From contig NC_057800.1 of NCBI RefSeq assembly GCF_018294505.1, forward strand, positions 175,150,680-175,214,679: a stretch of 64,000 bases of DNA, given 5' to 3'. This stretch comes from Triticum aestivum (lineage: Eukaryota; Streptophyta; Magnoliopsida; Poales; Poaceae). Positions 49,428-60,976 of this stretch are shown here, one piece after another. Each line of letters opens with the position of its first letter. The stretch's first letter is position 1. The position numbers were made by a program, and so were the translations under genes. The notes below the pieces were generated by a model, which saw only the letters and a program-made list of their open reading frames with translations, did not search any database and was not told the DNA's origin.

Positions 49428-51108
49428 TGAAAGTGCAACTATCCCTGGGTGGTTTTGGTAATTTCTAACAACATATAGCTCATTGAGCTAATGCTATTTC
49501 AAGATAAATATTTCAGGAAAGCTCAATGATTGGCATGGCATGGATTAGAAAGTGGACCCCTCACAATGCTAAGGACAAAAGGATTGGCTCAACCTCAAAG
49601 CACAAGACTCTACATTTTTCATTTTAGTGATCCAAGATCACATTGAGTCCATAGGAAAAGCCAATACTATCAAGAGGGGGTGAGGTGTTGCTTAATGAGT
49701 TTCTTGCTCAAAATGCTTAGTGATATGCTCCAAAAACCCTCAACTACTTTCTCATATCCACATATGTCCCAAACCAAAAGTCAAACTCGTCCCTACCGAA
49801 ACTTTCTATCCGGCGCCACCGAGTTCATTTGACATAGCCACTGCCAGAAACCCTAGTCTTTTCGGTCTCACCGATAGGGATCTCGGTCTCACCGAGATGG
49901 GATTGTAATCTCTCTGTTTCCCTTCGTAACGTTTAGGTCAAACCGAGATGAGCGATCGGTCCCACCGAGATTGCAATGCAAACTCTCTGTTTCCCTTTCG
50001 TAACGTTTTGGTCCAACCGAGATGAGCGAATCGGTCCCACCAAGTTTGCCTGACCAACTCTCTGGTTAGTCTATTACCAAAATCGGTCTAACCGAGTTTG
50101 TGTAATCGGTCTCACCGAGATTACGTTATGCACTAACCCTAACGAAATCGGTCCCACCGAGTTGACGTGTCGGTCCCACCGAAAATCCTAACGTGCACAT
50201 TTTGAACTAAACCGGTCCGACCGAGTTTCATGATTCGGTCCCACCGAGTTTGGTAAATTGTGTGTAACAGTTAGATTTTGTGTGGAGGCTATATATACCC
50301 CTCCACCCACTCTTCATTCGTGGAGAGAGCCATCAGAACATGCCTACAATTCCAACATACATTTTCCGAGAGAGAACCACCTACACTTGTGTTGAGGTCA
50401 AGATATTCCATTCCAACCACATAAATCTTGATCTCTAGCCTTCCCCAAGTTGCTTTTCACTCAAATCTTCTTTCCACCAAATCCAATCCTATGAGAGAAA
50501 GTTGATTGTTGGGGAGACTATCATTTGAAGCACAAGAGCAAGGAGTTCATCATCAATACACCATTTGTTACCTCTTGGAGAGTGGTGTCTCCTAGATTGG
50601 CTAGGTGTCACTAGTTTGGGAGCCTCCGTCAAGATTGTGGAGTTGAACCAAGGAGTTTGTAAGGGCAAGGAGATCGCCTACTTCGTGAAGATCTACCTGA
50701 GTGAGGCAAGTCCTTCGTGGGCGACGGCCATGGTGGGATAGACAGGGTTGCTTCTTCATGGACCCTTCGTGAGTGGAGCCCTCCGTGGACTCACGCAACC
50801 GTTACCCTTCGTGGGTTGAAGTCTCCATCAACGTGGATGTACGATAGCACCACCTATCGGAACCATGGATAAAAAATCTCCGTTTCAACATTGCGTTTGC
50901 TCCCTCAAACTCCTCCCTTTACCTTCATATGCAATTGTCTTACTTTCCGCTGCTATACTCTTAGAATTGCATGTGTAGGTTGATTGCTTGACTTGTGCAA
51001 AGTTGCTAAAATCTGCCAAGAACTAAAATTGGGAAAAGGCTAGAATTTTATTCAAGTAGTCTAATCACCCCCCCCCCCCCCCCCTCTAGACATACTTTCG
51101 ATCATACA
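49428..51108 (+). repeat. 3' LTR of the Maximus-like element
   Basis: 1681 bp, TGAAAGTGCAAC to ATCATACA. Uninterrupted and colinear with the split 5' LTR. It carries the same array of dyad motifs (about 49818-50255) and a poly-C run of 17 (51068-51084) against 10 in the 5' LTR. Confidence 0.88.
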
Positions 51109-51113
51109 TATTG

Positions 51114-51265
51114 GATGAGTGAGACCAACATGTGAAGAGCATCTCAAGACCTACCGGCTGAGTCTCTCGAAGGTTCTCATAGAGGGATGATGGCATCTGT
51201 GCATTCATAGATATGAGTGTATGCACTTGTATGTGAACGCATTGTTTATATGGTGTTTCGCAAAA
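51114..51265 (+). mobile_element. Remnant of an Au-like SINE
   Basis: The 51160-51262 part (ctctcgaaggttctcatag ... tgtgcattcatag ... gagtgtatgcacttgtatgtgaacgc ... gtgttt) resembles the 3' half of the Au SINE of Triticeae as I remember it, with many changes and a following A-run at 51264-51270. The 5' tRNA-related part is not recognisable. The Maximus-like element inserted right beside it. Confidence 0.45.
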
Positions 51266-51481
51266 AAATATCAATTGCTAAAATATATTTTTAAGATTAG
51301 TAAAATTATATGTGCAAAAAGTAATTCTCGGTCTAAAAAAATTAGGTCATTCAATTAAGAATTCATTAGAAAATACGCTATTACAGAACCAAATAGCAAT
51401 GCCCCATCATCACTAACTGGCCCGGAGCCACCGTTCAGAGATAAAACACCATGTCACAAGTACCAAGATTTTTAGCTTAAT

Positions 51482-51733
51482 AGAAGGCCTCACCATGCAC
51501 CAAGCTTGGTCCTCGAGGAAATAGAATGGGGTAACCCCATAAGCATCACACGCCAATTCTGCAAATTGAACCCGCGTGGTCCGGCTGCATAATTGCATGC
51601 CTTACATAGAAGGCCTCACCATGCATCAAGCTTGGTCCTCAACGAAATAGAATGGGAAAACCCCATAAGTATCACATGTCAATTCTACAAATTGTACCCG
51701 TGTGGTCCGGCTGCACAATCGCATGCCTTACTA
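51482..51733 (+). repeat. Tandem duplication, 2 x about 126 bp
   Basis: Unit starting AGAAGGCCTCACCATGCA at 51482 is repeated at 51608 with about 10 percent differences. Each unit ends with tggtccggctgca...gcatgcctta. No coding frame. Possibly part of an unrecognised transposon. Confidence 0.8.
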
Positions 51734-52037
51734 CTGAGCCAAGGCTCTATTTGCTAATGAAAGAACAAGAAATGCTAGCGTCGAATTTGAAGAGAACGGA
51801 TGTTTCTTACTCAAATCTAGGAGTTGTAAGTATCTATTTATATATAAAAAGCGCTTTATGGGGTAACCAGAAAAAGAGAAATAATCTAGAAATTCTCACA
51901 AAAATTAGAAACGTCTAACCATTTATTTAATATACTGGAAATTTATAGTCGTTCGATTTAAGTAAAGAAAAATTACCCACCTTTGCCATTACATAGCCCA
52001 CCAAAGGTTATTTTTTTTGTGTGGTTATATTCCTTTG

Positions 52038-52795
52038 ATTGTGAAAGAAAGATTATATCCTTTGTAAGTTAAAAAAATATTTTATGCCAAGTTTGAACTA
52101 CAAGGAGGTACTGGCCGCCGGATGTTGGTATCTGTGGTGGTTGCGACGGCGACATACACATCATGATTCTTGTCCTCCTCCTTTTCGATGGACTAGTTCA
52201 GTTCTGGCGATTGTTGCAAATTTTATGAAGTCTGTCAGTCGGAACAAGGATATGACCGAGCATAAATGGAAGACCCCGGAACCGAAATTTATCAAATTAA
52301 ACGTAGATGCTTCCTACCATGCAGAGGAGAGATCCGGGGCGACAGGTGCTATCCTACGGGACGATAAAGGCCGTTTTATTGCTGCTCAATGTAGATTCAT
52401 TCCGGTGGCAGCTGATGTATCGACAGTTGAGGCCATGGCAATGCGAGATGGTTTAAACTTGGCAAACAGTTTAGGATTTAACAGAATTGAAGCGGAATCT
52501 GATTCTTTGAGTGTGGTGAATTATTGCCAGGGGCAAAATCAATGGTGGGATGCAGCAACTGCAATATTTGCAGAATGCATTGATACAGCAACTTCAATAG
52601 AAAAGGTCATCTTTTTACATTGTTATCGTGATGCTAATTCGGTAGCTCATGAGCTAGCTAAATTCAGTTTTTGTAATAAGAGTGATGATAATTGGATTGA
52701 TGAACCTCCGGGTTTTCTTATCAGCCAATTAGTAAACGATGTAATTATTTTATGATTTTATAAAGCTAGCTATGATGGCCTTTTTCAAAAAAAAA
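52038..52795 (+). mobile_element. 5'-truncated L1-type LINE
   Basis: 758 bp ending in an A-run (52787-52795), flanked by a perfect 13-bp duplication TTATATTCCTTTG (52025-52037 and 52796-52808). It carries only the 3' end of ORF2 (RNase H). Short, 5'-truncated, poly(A) ends and a long TSD are the signature of target-primed reverse transcription. Confidence 0.88.
52084..52755 (+). pseudogene. LINE ORF2 C-terminal RNase H domain (RVT_3)
   Basis: Open frame of 223 codons, read from an ATG that is probably internal. From residue 60 on it matches the plant RNase-H-like domain of LINEs: LNVDASYHAEERSGATGAIL (first catalytic Asp), a central EAMAMRDGL (Glu), EAESDSLSVVNYC (Asp) and a final HCYRDANSVAHELAKFS. 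The domain would degrade RNA in RNA/DNA hybrids. The RT and endonuclease parts are missing by 5' truncation. The frame itself is uninterrupted. Confidence 0.8.
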
Positions 52796-52865
52796 TTATA
52801 TTCCTTTGCGTCTCTTCTTCCTTTTATTTGCGGGTATTGCGTATCTTTTTACTTCCCAACAGATT

Positions 52866-53135
52866 TGGTTCTCTCTTCCCCTAGCGATCACAGGAGATAA
52901 ACTATGTTGCGAGGCGAGCGCTCCCCACCAGAAAAATCTGACTTCGTTCTCTCTTCCCCTAGCAATCACGGGAGATAAACTATGGTGCGAGGCGAGTGCT
53001 GCCCACCAGCAAAATCTGACGAGGTCTAGCGACGAGATTTGATTCTCTCTTCCCTGAGAATCACGACAGATAAACTATGGTGCGAGGCAAGCGCTGCCCA
53101 TCAGAAAAAATCTCACAAGGTCTGGCGACGAGCCA
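52866..53135 (+). repeat. Three tandem units of about 80-97 bp
   Basis: Each unit runs from GTTCTCTCTTCCC via GATAAACTATG(G/T)TGCGAGGC to gcgacgag or an equivalent, starting near 52868, 52949 and 53042. The first unit lacks the last 15 or so bases. No coding is visible. Confidence 0.75.
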
Positions 53136-53146
53136 GGAAGAGTTTA

Positions 53147-53422
53147 GGCCTTTTTTAGGAATTTTGTAGGAAATGAGATAGCATGTATGTCAAATCCTAT
53201 GAGTAGGAATAGGAAAGGAGATGTCATTTGGTTGACATCAAAGGAATTTTTCCATTGAGTCTAGGTTCTTTTTTATTTTCCTATGAAATGTGGAGGATAG
53301 GAACCAATCCTATGTAGAAATAGGAATCTATTCCTATGAATCAAAAGGCTCTAAAGGAAAAAATCTTATAAGAATCCTATCCTATGAAATTCCTATGAAA
53401 TTTATGCAAACCAAAGGAGGCC
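53147..53422. mobile_element. Harbinger-type MITE
   Basis: 276 bp with TTA duplications (53144-53146 and 53423-53425) and imperfect inverted ends GGCCTTTTTTAGGA and (reverse of) ACCAAAGGAGGCC. The interior is rich in cctatgaaat/ataggaa repeats typical of this group of MITEs. Confidence 0.75.
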
Positions 53423-53425
53423 TTA

Positions 53426-56400
53426 GGTCGTCCCCGTTTATATACCGGCCGGCATGGAAGCGGCGGAGCTGCCGACCAAAGATTCGTGGCATAGACAGGG
53501 ACACGTTCCGGTTGAAGGGCCAGGTCAGTGCCATCCATGCAATATTATATTAAATCTAGCTAGCTGACTACCCAGCGAGGTATGTACTGTATTTATTACA
53601 CATGTACGACATCCAGTCTCCTGATGCATTTGCATGAGCATCTCACGTATCAATTTTGCTGCCCCATGTACACATGAATGCATACATATCTCTATTAATT
53701 ATGCATGTACATCATATAATCTCAAGATTTCTTTTTCAGCGATAGGATCGGCATAGGCAATGTAAAACGAGATATGCATATCCATCATGGGCAATGTATG
53801 CCGATTCCACTAGAAACATATGTCACCTGCAAATTTAGAATTTAGAGATCCCGTGCAAATTATTCTAGCATATATATTTTTTGCGGGTGAAATTATTCTA
53901 GCATATTAGTGCTTACTAAAAATACAAGGTATGAGTTATACTTTTTACGTAATATGAAATCTATATAAACATATATCTTAACATATAGACAAAATTGTTT
54001 GATTTGTCCCCGCAAAAAAATAGTTTGATATGTCTTGCAAACTCAGATATATCATGTCACATCATTCAATTAGTTGTACTAAATCTCCATTAAATGTTAC
54101 AATTTTTTTTATATGTTAACCCTAATTTAATTAGCTTACATACATGTCTTCTCGGCAATGTTTCTTTTTATGACCTCACAAATACCATATGTATCCTGTC
54201 ATTGTGAAATATAAAAAATATGATATTTGTATTGCTTTGATGAAGTACTAAATCAGAGCAATTAGATATTTTAGTCTATTTAATTTTTTTGGCATGAGCC
54301 AATAGATCCGTGGATCAGGGATGGATGTTCTGATCGTGCCCTGCTATACCTCGATCATCCCATCTTTCTCTCTTCTGTACGAGCCTTTACTGCAACTACT
54401 TTACACCTCAGCGGTGTTTCCCTTTACACTAAGCTAGTATTGTAGTACCATGACTTTCCTTCTCTAAGTTAGAGGACCCGGTTCTACGTGATCGTGCTCT
54501 GTTAGGTTTAGAAGACTGCTTTCATCTGATGTCATCCGTAATCAGTTAGAAAGTTGATTGGCTAAAAAAAAGGAGCATTTCTCTTGCTCCCACGAGAGCC
54601 TTGAAGTCCAGCTGCATCGGTGGCAACTTCACATCGCTTCTACCACGCATGTCCCTAGCGATTTCTAGGTATAACTCCATCACACACATGTCCAGATATC
54701 TAGCTAGGTAAATTATTTACCAATGCGTATAGGTTAGTCTAGATCTTTCTACTCTTCTAGCTAGATTACCTTCCCTCCGCAAATCATCCTTCTATTGATG
54801 GGCAATCTTAAGGATAATGCTTAACTCTTTTTTTGTGTGAAAGATAATGTTCAACTGCATGGTGTTGCCGCGTGAAGATGACTCCCCTTATGGATGCATT
54901 CATCGTGCAATCATAACTACAAAATATAATCGTATTTGGGAACAGGAAAGAATACAGATCCAAATGCACTCGCAAAGGAACAAGAAATGTGATCTCTTGT
55001 AGTCATCTTTTTTTTCAAAAGGAGAAATCATCCCCGGCCTCTGCATCTGGGAGATGCATACGACCATATTATTTATTATTCATAAAGACCATCCAAAAAA
55101 ATATAACAGTAGGCCCGAGGCCACCATCTAGACGACATCTGTCGCTACTCCTATGCTCTTGACGAAGGGGTGTCGAATGTCCGGGCCAAATACCAAACAG
55201 ACATCGCACAAAAACCTAACATCTAACGTCGGATGCCCCATCCAAGCCACATAGGCAGGACTGGGTAACACTCCAGTCCAGCACACTCTTAGTGAATACC
55301 ACACGCATACGCTGCAAATGGCCGTCACCTCCGTCTACACGAGGTAAGTGCAAGTGGTCGCCTGGCCTTGCTTGATTTTGTCTTTTTATTACTTCTCTTA
55401 TGCAGAGATGAAACCTTGGTTTTGCCAAGCCAAAAATTTATTTGTTTGTTACTTATGTGAGTCTAGATGTATCCTTTCTATTAGAGTTGCATGTCATATT
55501 TAAATCATCTTCCGAATATATCAACGTATGAAGCATTGTTTCACTTCTGTCCGAAGCTCACTCTATGCATAACGGTGCCCTTAATTACTTTGTATTTATA
55601 TTTGTATTATTTACCTTTCCACTTTACTTAGTAAAACTATTCTTTTATATGATGGTAGCAATATTTTGAAAATTAAAACTAATTTGAGAGGAAATTGCCA
55701 AAGTTAAGCGGTTTTGTACGGAAAATCAGTTGATTTTTTATATAGTTTTATCGAATTTAAACAAACAAAGTTGGATTTATTTTCATCTTCTTTCAAGCTG
55801 ACGCTTTTTACACTGATTGTACACCTAGCCATTACTTGAATTACTGCTTTTTCTAAATTAAGTGTACTTTTATACTTAAAGATATTCATACCTGGGAGTT
55901 GCATGTTTAAAGACCTAAAGTTGCAAAAAAATGTGTAAATTAGAAACTAAAACGATTCGGTCTATAGAAATTGATCACACTTGCTAATGTATTTGGTCAA
56001 CTTTTATAATGCCATGCACGAATGATTACATGCATCTCCCTTATTTTATTTTTAGAAACCGATGCCTCTCCCCTATGACTTAGCAAAGGGCAAAACAAGT
56101 GTCTGAGTGTGAGATCCATAAACCTACATGCTGTACGAGGAAAAACTTAGCATGCCGCAAGTGTTGATCTAACACCACTTTCTGTTTCTAATACAAAACC
56201 CTTGGTGCCCTGGTATTGGAATGAGGGGAAGCCCTATGCAAAGAACAACATAACATTCTCTTCAAAGTCCAGATCGGATCTTTCGGTTGGCGTTCCCTTG
56301 AAAAGAATTGTCGGGCACAGAAAGGCAATCACTTCTAGCTAATTGGCTTTCTTCTATCTTATTTGTGGTATGGTAGAAATGCACAAAAGTGAGATGATTC

Positions 56401-57693
56401 AAGTTACATGATAGTGTGTACTAAGCTGGTAGAAAGTATGACCAACCTACCGACTTAGTAAAGATGATCATTCGGCACACACATGTTCCATACTTTAATG
56501 ACACATACTGGTCTAATGTCATGTGCAATCGACCAACCAACATTTTTAACTAATAATTCAATTTTCCATGATTAATACCAACGATGTTGTTGTCAGAAGA
56601 TATCGCCAACTTGCTTTCATTTTAGCCATTGGTAACCTAGATCCACAACAATTTTTACTTAATAATTTTATATAACTTCATAAGATTATAGTTGTTTAGA
56701 AAGTTTTCTATAGAGATCACACTCAATTTGAATGGAAATTTTCTATATATCACACTCAATTTGAAAGGAAAATTTTCTTTTGAGCCTAAGCTTGTCATGA
56801 GATTAGAAAATATTACATGGGTGAACATATAAAGATATATATCAAGATTGACGGTTTTTTTAATATGTCGGAACAATGTGGTCCGATTTTGTGTACTCAC
56901 AACACAACAAATACATGTGAGCGAGAAGATAGAACGGTTGGACTCAACAGTGCAGGATACCATCGGAAAATTTAAAGATAAATGATAAAAGTAATGCTAA
57001 TTCTATTTCTAAATAGATGAAACTCCAGAAATTATGTAGACACACTTCTCTGACATTGGCTATTAAGTAAGCCTTATGGAGCCCCCACCCCCCACCCCCA
57101 ACAAAAAAAGAACTAATGTAACTAATGTGGGTCATTCTTTCATTTTAATCTTTTACTATTGTATTCATATACAAAATGGTAATGCTCAAAGTTACATACT
57201 TTGAGACCATGCATGTTGGATGTCTAACACATTACTTATTTTGGAATTGAAAGAGTAAACGTAAGGAAGTTATTTCATTCTCTTACCTCTCAGCAAGGGT
57301 AAAGTTTACATATTCATTCACTTCATTAAGCAGTGGAACATCTTTGTAAAGATAAAGCACCTGATCATATATTTCATATGAGGTTACATGTTTTTAGCCA
57401 TCATGTTATCCATATGCAAATGAGTCCTCTTCATTTATGTTCATACTACACCATATTTATTATATACAAGCACACATGATAGATATGGAAATCTGAGAAT
57501 CCTCTAGATGTCACAAAAGCGGGAAATATTACAGAGTCGGAAAAGAAAAATTAGGGACCTGTAGGTCGAACTTCCAAGAATGTTGCTGTTGCGGAGGATG
57601 AGAATCATGTGAAAAGCAACCTCGAGCAGAAATAGATATGATTTGTCCAGACTGTGCGCTTGTGAAAGAAAATGTCGCCAGCAAACTCATACT
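53426..57693. other. Low-copy AT-rich intergenic region
   Basis: No gene can be supported. A CpG-rich 90-bp island at 53440-53525 has a TATA-like TTTATATA, an ATG at 53452 and a possible GT splice donor (CCAGGTCAGT), which might be a first exon remnant, but nothing follows. Stretch 54270-54570 and most of 55370-57690 show no recognisable structure. A 33-bp unit around cacactcaatttgaa is duplicated at 56690-56780. Confidence 0.4.
55010..55350 (-). mobile_element. Possible LINE 3' tail, minus strand
   Basis: Starts with a T-run (55010-55017) followed by caaaaggagaaatcatccccggcctctgcatc. Read on the minus strand this ends ...tgatttctccttttg plus A-run, which I associate with 3' ends of Triticeae LINEs. 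No target duplication was found and no RNase H frame is present. Confidence 0.4.
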
Positions 57694-57710
57694 AATGTTA
57701 GATCAAAGAG

Positions 57711-58063
57711 CAGGCTGTGGAATTGGCGGCGGAGCTTGGGATGACACGGTTGATAATTGAGACGGATGCAATCCTTGTCGAGCAAGCAATCAATAGGAGT
57801 ACACCAGATTTCTCACGCCATGCTCATGTGATTGCTGATGTGAGAGTTCAGGCTAGCCTTTGGTTTTCTTCCTGTGAGTTTGTCCACTGTAAGCGGGAGG
57901 CAAATATGCCTGCTCACCATCTAGCCCAGCTGGGCTCGTTACTCCCTCAGGGAGGAATTGCTGTGTTTGATGATGATATTCCAGCTCATGTAGCTGCATC
58001 TGTAATGGGCGATTTAGCCCAAAACGTTGCGTAATAAAGCTTTATGCTTACTCTCAAAAAAAA
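57711..58063 (+). mobile_element. Very short 5'-truncated LINE
   Basis: 353 bp ending in an A-run and flanked by a perfect 16-bp duplication ATGTTAGATCAAAGAG (57695-57710 and 58064-58079). It holds the last part of a LINE RNase H frame and a short 3' tail (taataaagctttatgc). Confidence 0.88.
57717..58034 (+). pseudogene. LINE RNase H domain, C-terminal fragment
   Basis: 105-codon frame: ELAAELGMTRLIIETDAILV (third catalytic Asp region), then FVHCKREANMPAHHLAQLG, the end of the RVT_3 RNase H domain. The N-terminal half with the first catalytic residues is missing by 5' truncation. A stop at 58032-58034 is the natural end. Confidence 0.75.
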
Positions 58064-58108
58064 ATGTTAGATCAAAGAGGGCTGCGGGTCTGCGGGAGAT
58101 GAAAACAA

Positions 58109-58298
58109 CACAATGTGAAAATGATAAAAAATGACTCTTTTCTGAAACTTCAACACAAAATAGCCTCAATCTAAAAATATTTCACGAAATGGCCCTCTTT
58201 TGCATGACGCCCGGGGCCAGGGCGCCCTGCTAGATAGTTCAGATTGAGGCCATTTTATGTTGAAGTTTGATGAAAGGGCCACTTTTATCCATTTTCAC
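58109..58298. mobile_element. Foldback (long inverted repeat) MITE
   Basis: Left arm 58115-58172 (gtgaaaatgataaaa ... aacttcaacacaaaatagcctcaatct) pairs with right arm 58240-58298 as an inverted repeat of about 58 bp. The middle contains acgcccggggccagggcg. Possible 8-bp duplication GAAAACAA at 58101-58108 and 58299-58306, which would fit a Mutator-like MITE, although 6 bp are left unpaired at the left end. Confidence 0.65.
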
Positions 58299-58306
58299 GA
58301 AAACAA

Positions 58307-59405
58307 GGACCAAAGCAACTGCACAGACGTCACCATCGCCGTTTACTAACCTAGGAGACCGACAAAACGTACGAGGACACAAACCACCCTACATCCATGG
58401 TCAACGTGTGGCAAAACCAGTGCGGAGGTGGCTCCAGGTGAGAACGACCAGCCTCAATGCAGCGAATCAAGAAAGGAAGCTGATTGGAGCTATCGGGCAG
58501 CAGCAATTTTTGAGTGAGTAGAAAGATTTAGGAAAAGAGAGAGGGGATCATGGAAGATGAACATTCTCACTGTGTGAAAGTATGAGTGGGGGAAAGAAGA
58601 TGAAGAAGTCAAAAAGACTACAGAATGGGAAAGTGAAGAATAATAATGCTGGACCCATTCAAAAAATAGCGTTTCTACACGCACCTTGCTACTGTGAGTG
58701 CATGTGTGTCATACTAAGCCATAAAATACATCAAGGGTTCTTTCATAGTAAAAAAAGGATTGCTATGATAGCCAAAATGTACCAAGGGTGGCTTATATTT
58801 ATTATATAGTTTTCTCTCACAGTGTCACCCTTGATACTGCTGTGCACTTCTATGGAGGCAAATACCAAACAACACAGTTCTTACGGATATCTACACAATA
58901 AAAAAAATCAGTACAAAACCACAAACTAAATATGCCAATTTTGCATATCGTTTGCAAATTAACTTATGATACACAAAAGCAATGAGAACTACTATTTTCT
59001 ATTTATAGAAATAAAAGCAACATGTACAAATGTCAGCCAAAATACTAAATTTGAAAAATGCAGTCGATCATAAAACTATAGTTAGTAAAGCATGCATAAT
59101 TAGTAAGTAAAGGATGAATGGAAAACACATATATTTATATTATATATAGATAAACAACAAAAACAAAAATATGATTGCAAAATTCTTATATTTAAAAATG
59201 TCATCACATTTTCAAAGAATTTTTCTATGAACAAATCAAATAAAATATTCACAAAATACAACTTCATAAAATCCTAGCCCGCGCATCGAGCGAGCCACTT
59301 TGCTAGTTGGGTTAGCAAAGGTTTAACTCCCCAAAATGCCAATACAAGAAGTTGAGATTTTCGAAGATCCGATAAAAGATGCCCTTAACTCAAGGAAACA
59401 ATTCC
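58307..59405. other. AT-rich intergenic sequence
   Basis: No gene or RNA recognised. The last part, 59270-59310 (ctagcccgcgcatcgagcgagccactttgctagtt), looks like a terminus of a DNA transposon whose AT-rich body would be 58900-59270. Confidence 0.35.
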
Positions 59406-59781
59406 TAAGGGCATCTCCAGCCGCGCCCCAGGAAGGCCTCCCCAGGCGATTTTTTCGCGTCGGCGTCGAAAATACGGCCCAGTCGCGCCCCCAGGAGCCC
59501 GATTTTCGCTGGCTTGAGCCGAAAACTGCGCCGGCGGACCCAGATCGAACCCGGCGCGCTGGGGGCGCCGGGGCGACCTGTTTTGGCGCGAAAAAGACGC
59601 GGGCCAGCCGCGTCAGCGACTCGGCGCCTCGTCTTCCCCCAACGGCCTCGGTTCCCGCGGGGAATCAATGGCAAGGCTGCTGCCGGTCAGCCTTGCCATT
59701 GATTCCTCACGGGCGGCGCGTCAAGGGACGGCGTGCCGACGCCTCCCCTCCCTCGCACGCGTACACACGGGCGCGGCCCGG

Positions 59782-59790
59782 CTATAAAAG
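59782..59790 (+). promoter_or_regulatory. TATA box of the Harbinger-borne frame
   Basis: CTATAAAAG, 142 bp upstream of the ATG at 59932, after a GC-rich stretch. Confidence 0.55.
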
Positions 59791-59931
59791 CCGGCGGCCT
59801 CCACTCGCTTGTGCCCACACCAGCCCCGCCCCTCGCCGCCGTCCAGCCCCTTCCTCTCCGTACCTCTCCCGAGCGCCGCCGCCCAGCCCCTCCCTCTACC
59901 TCTCCCGAGCCCGCCCAGCCCCGTCGTCGCC

Positions 59932-60976
59932 ATGGCAGAACGGTTCCCCGGAGACGAGGCGGCGGCCAACGGCTTCGCCGCCGTTCGCTCCGCGAACAGG
60001 AGTCCTGGCTCCTGTTCCAGGCGAACATCCCAGCGCCGCCGGACATGCGCGCCGGGCCAACGGGGTGGAGACTCAGCGCCGGGGGAGTGCCCATTCCCCC
60101 GTTGCCCGACGCCGTGGCGAAGCCGAAGTACTTCGCCGAGGAGGTCGAGATCGTGCGCGTGTCCCTCACCGACACCGAACTCTCCCTCCCCCAGTACGCC
60201 GCCGACAACCACGCGGCCTGGGCGGCGTATTTTGAGCGCCGCCAGCAGCAGCGCTTGGCGTCCACCAACGGCGCGCCGGTGGTCGGCAGCCGGCAGAACA
60301 GCGAGGGGCGCCAACTCTGGTGGGGCGTCCCCGGCCGCACACTCGAGGGCGTGCTCATGTACCTCGAGGGCGGCAACGAACCGCCGTTGGCATACCCCCC
60401 AGCGCCTCCTCTTCTTCCTCCTCCTCCCACTCTTCTTCACACTCCTCCGGCTCTCCGGCGCTGCTCGGCGTCAAGGCCGAGCCCGCGGCGGAGACGCCGC
60501 TCGGCCGGCGCACTCGCAGTGCCGGCATCGTCATCAACGAGGGCGGCCGGCGCGCCTCCTCCTCGCCGGCTCCTCCGCGCTTCGTCAAGCCAAAGACGGA
60601 GCCGGGGCTGGCGCCGGTGAAGGCGGAGCCGGGGCTGGCTCCGGTGAAGGCGGAGTTCGACGACGACGACGCGGCCCTCGAATGGGCGCGCCAGGACTCC
60701 ATTGCGATGGAGAAGGCGCGCCGCGAGAAGGAGAAGGAGCGCCAGTGCGCCGCCCTACGCCGCTTCGAGGAGCGCCGACGCGGCCGCGAGGAAGGCGGGG
60801 TCGTCGATTTATGCGACAGCGACGACGACGACGACGCGCCACCGCCTGTTCGCCATGGCGATGCCGGGCAGGGGTCCAGCAGGGGCACCCGCGTCAAGGA
60901 GGAGAAGGCCGACGACGACGATGGCGGCGACGGCGGCGACGACTTCAGCCCCTTTCTTTTTTTTAGATTAGGTTAA
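59932..60976 (+). pseudogene. Uncharacterised Harbinger-borne protein, two frameshifts
   Basis: Begins MAERFPGDEAAANGF at 59932 (context GTCGTCGCCATGG). Near 59965-59995 the coding moves by one base to a frame with ESWLLFQANIPAPPDMRAG, DNHAAWAAYFERR and GRQLWWGVPGRTL blocks. At a C-run at 60395-60400 it moves again, as expected from loss of one C, to a frame with a Ser-rich stretch, repeated GLAPVKAEP units, a charged helix (AMEKARREKEKERQCAALRRF) and an acidic VVDLCDSDDDDD end. I recognise this kind of protein from many Triticeae loci but know no function. It could be a nuclear accessory protein of Harbinger elements, which often carry a second (Myb-like) frame, but no Myb motif is visible. 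An alternative is a captured host gene. Confidence 0.55.

Larger units (their letters stand above)
28138..51108 (+). mobile_element. SIRE/Maximus-like copia element with env-like frame, non-autonomous, carrying two insertions
   Basis: The element is bounded by a perfect target duplication TATTG (28133-28137 and 51109-51113). LTRs begin TGAAAGTGCAAC. Inside are a tRNA-Met primer site (34270-34281), a broken gag (34353-36535), a linker, an env-like frame (38293-38462 plus 47024-48909), a polypurine tract (49414-49426) and the second LTR (49428-51108). No protease, integrase, RT or RNase H belonging to this element was found. Its 5' LTR holds a solo LARD LTR, and its env-like frame holds an Angela-like element. 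An env-like frame after the copia core and long LTRs suggest the SIRE/Maximus lineage; the family name is tentative. Confidence 0.85.

Noticed and set aside
53290..53553. Protein frame spanning the MITE end and the CpG-rich island
   Set aside because: Starts inside the Harbinger MITE, and no similarity is visible.
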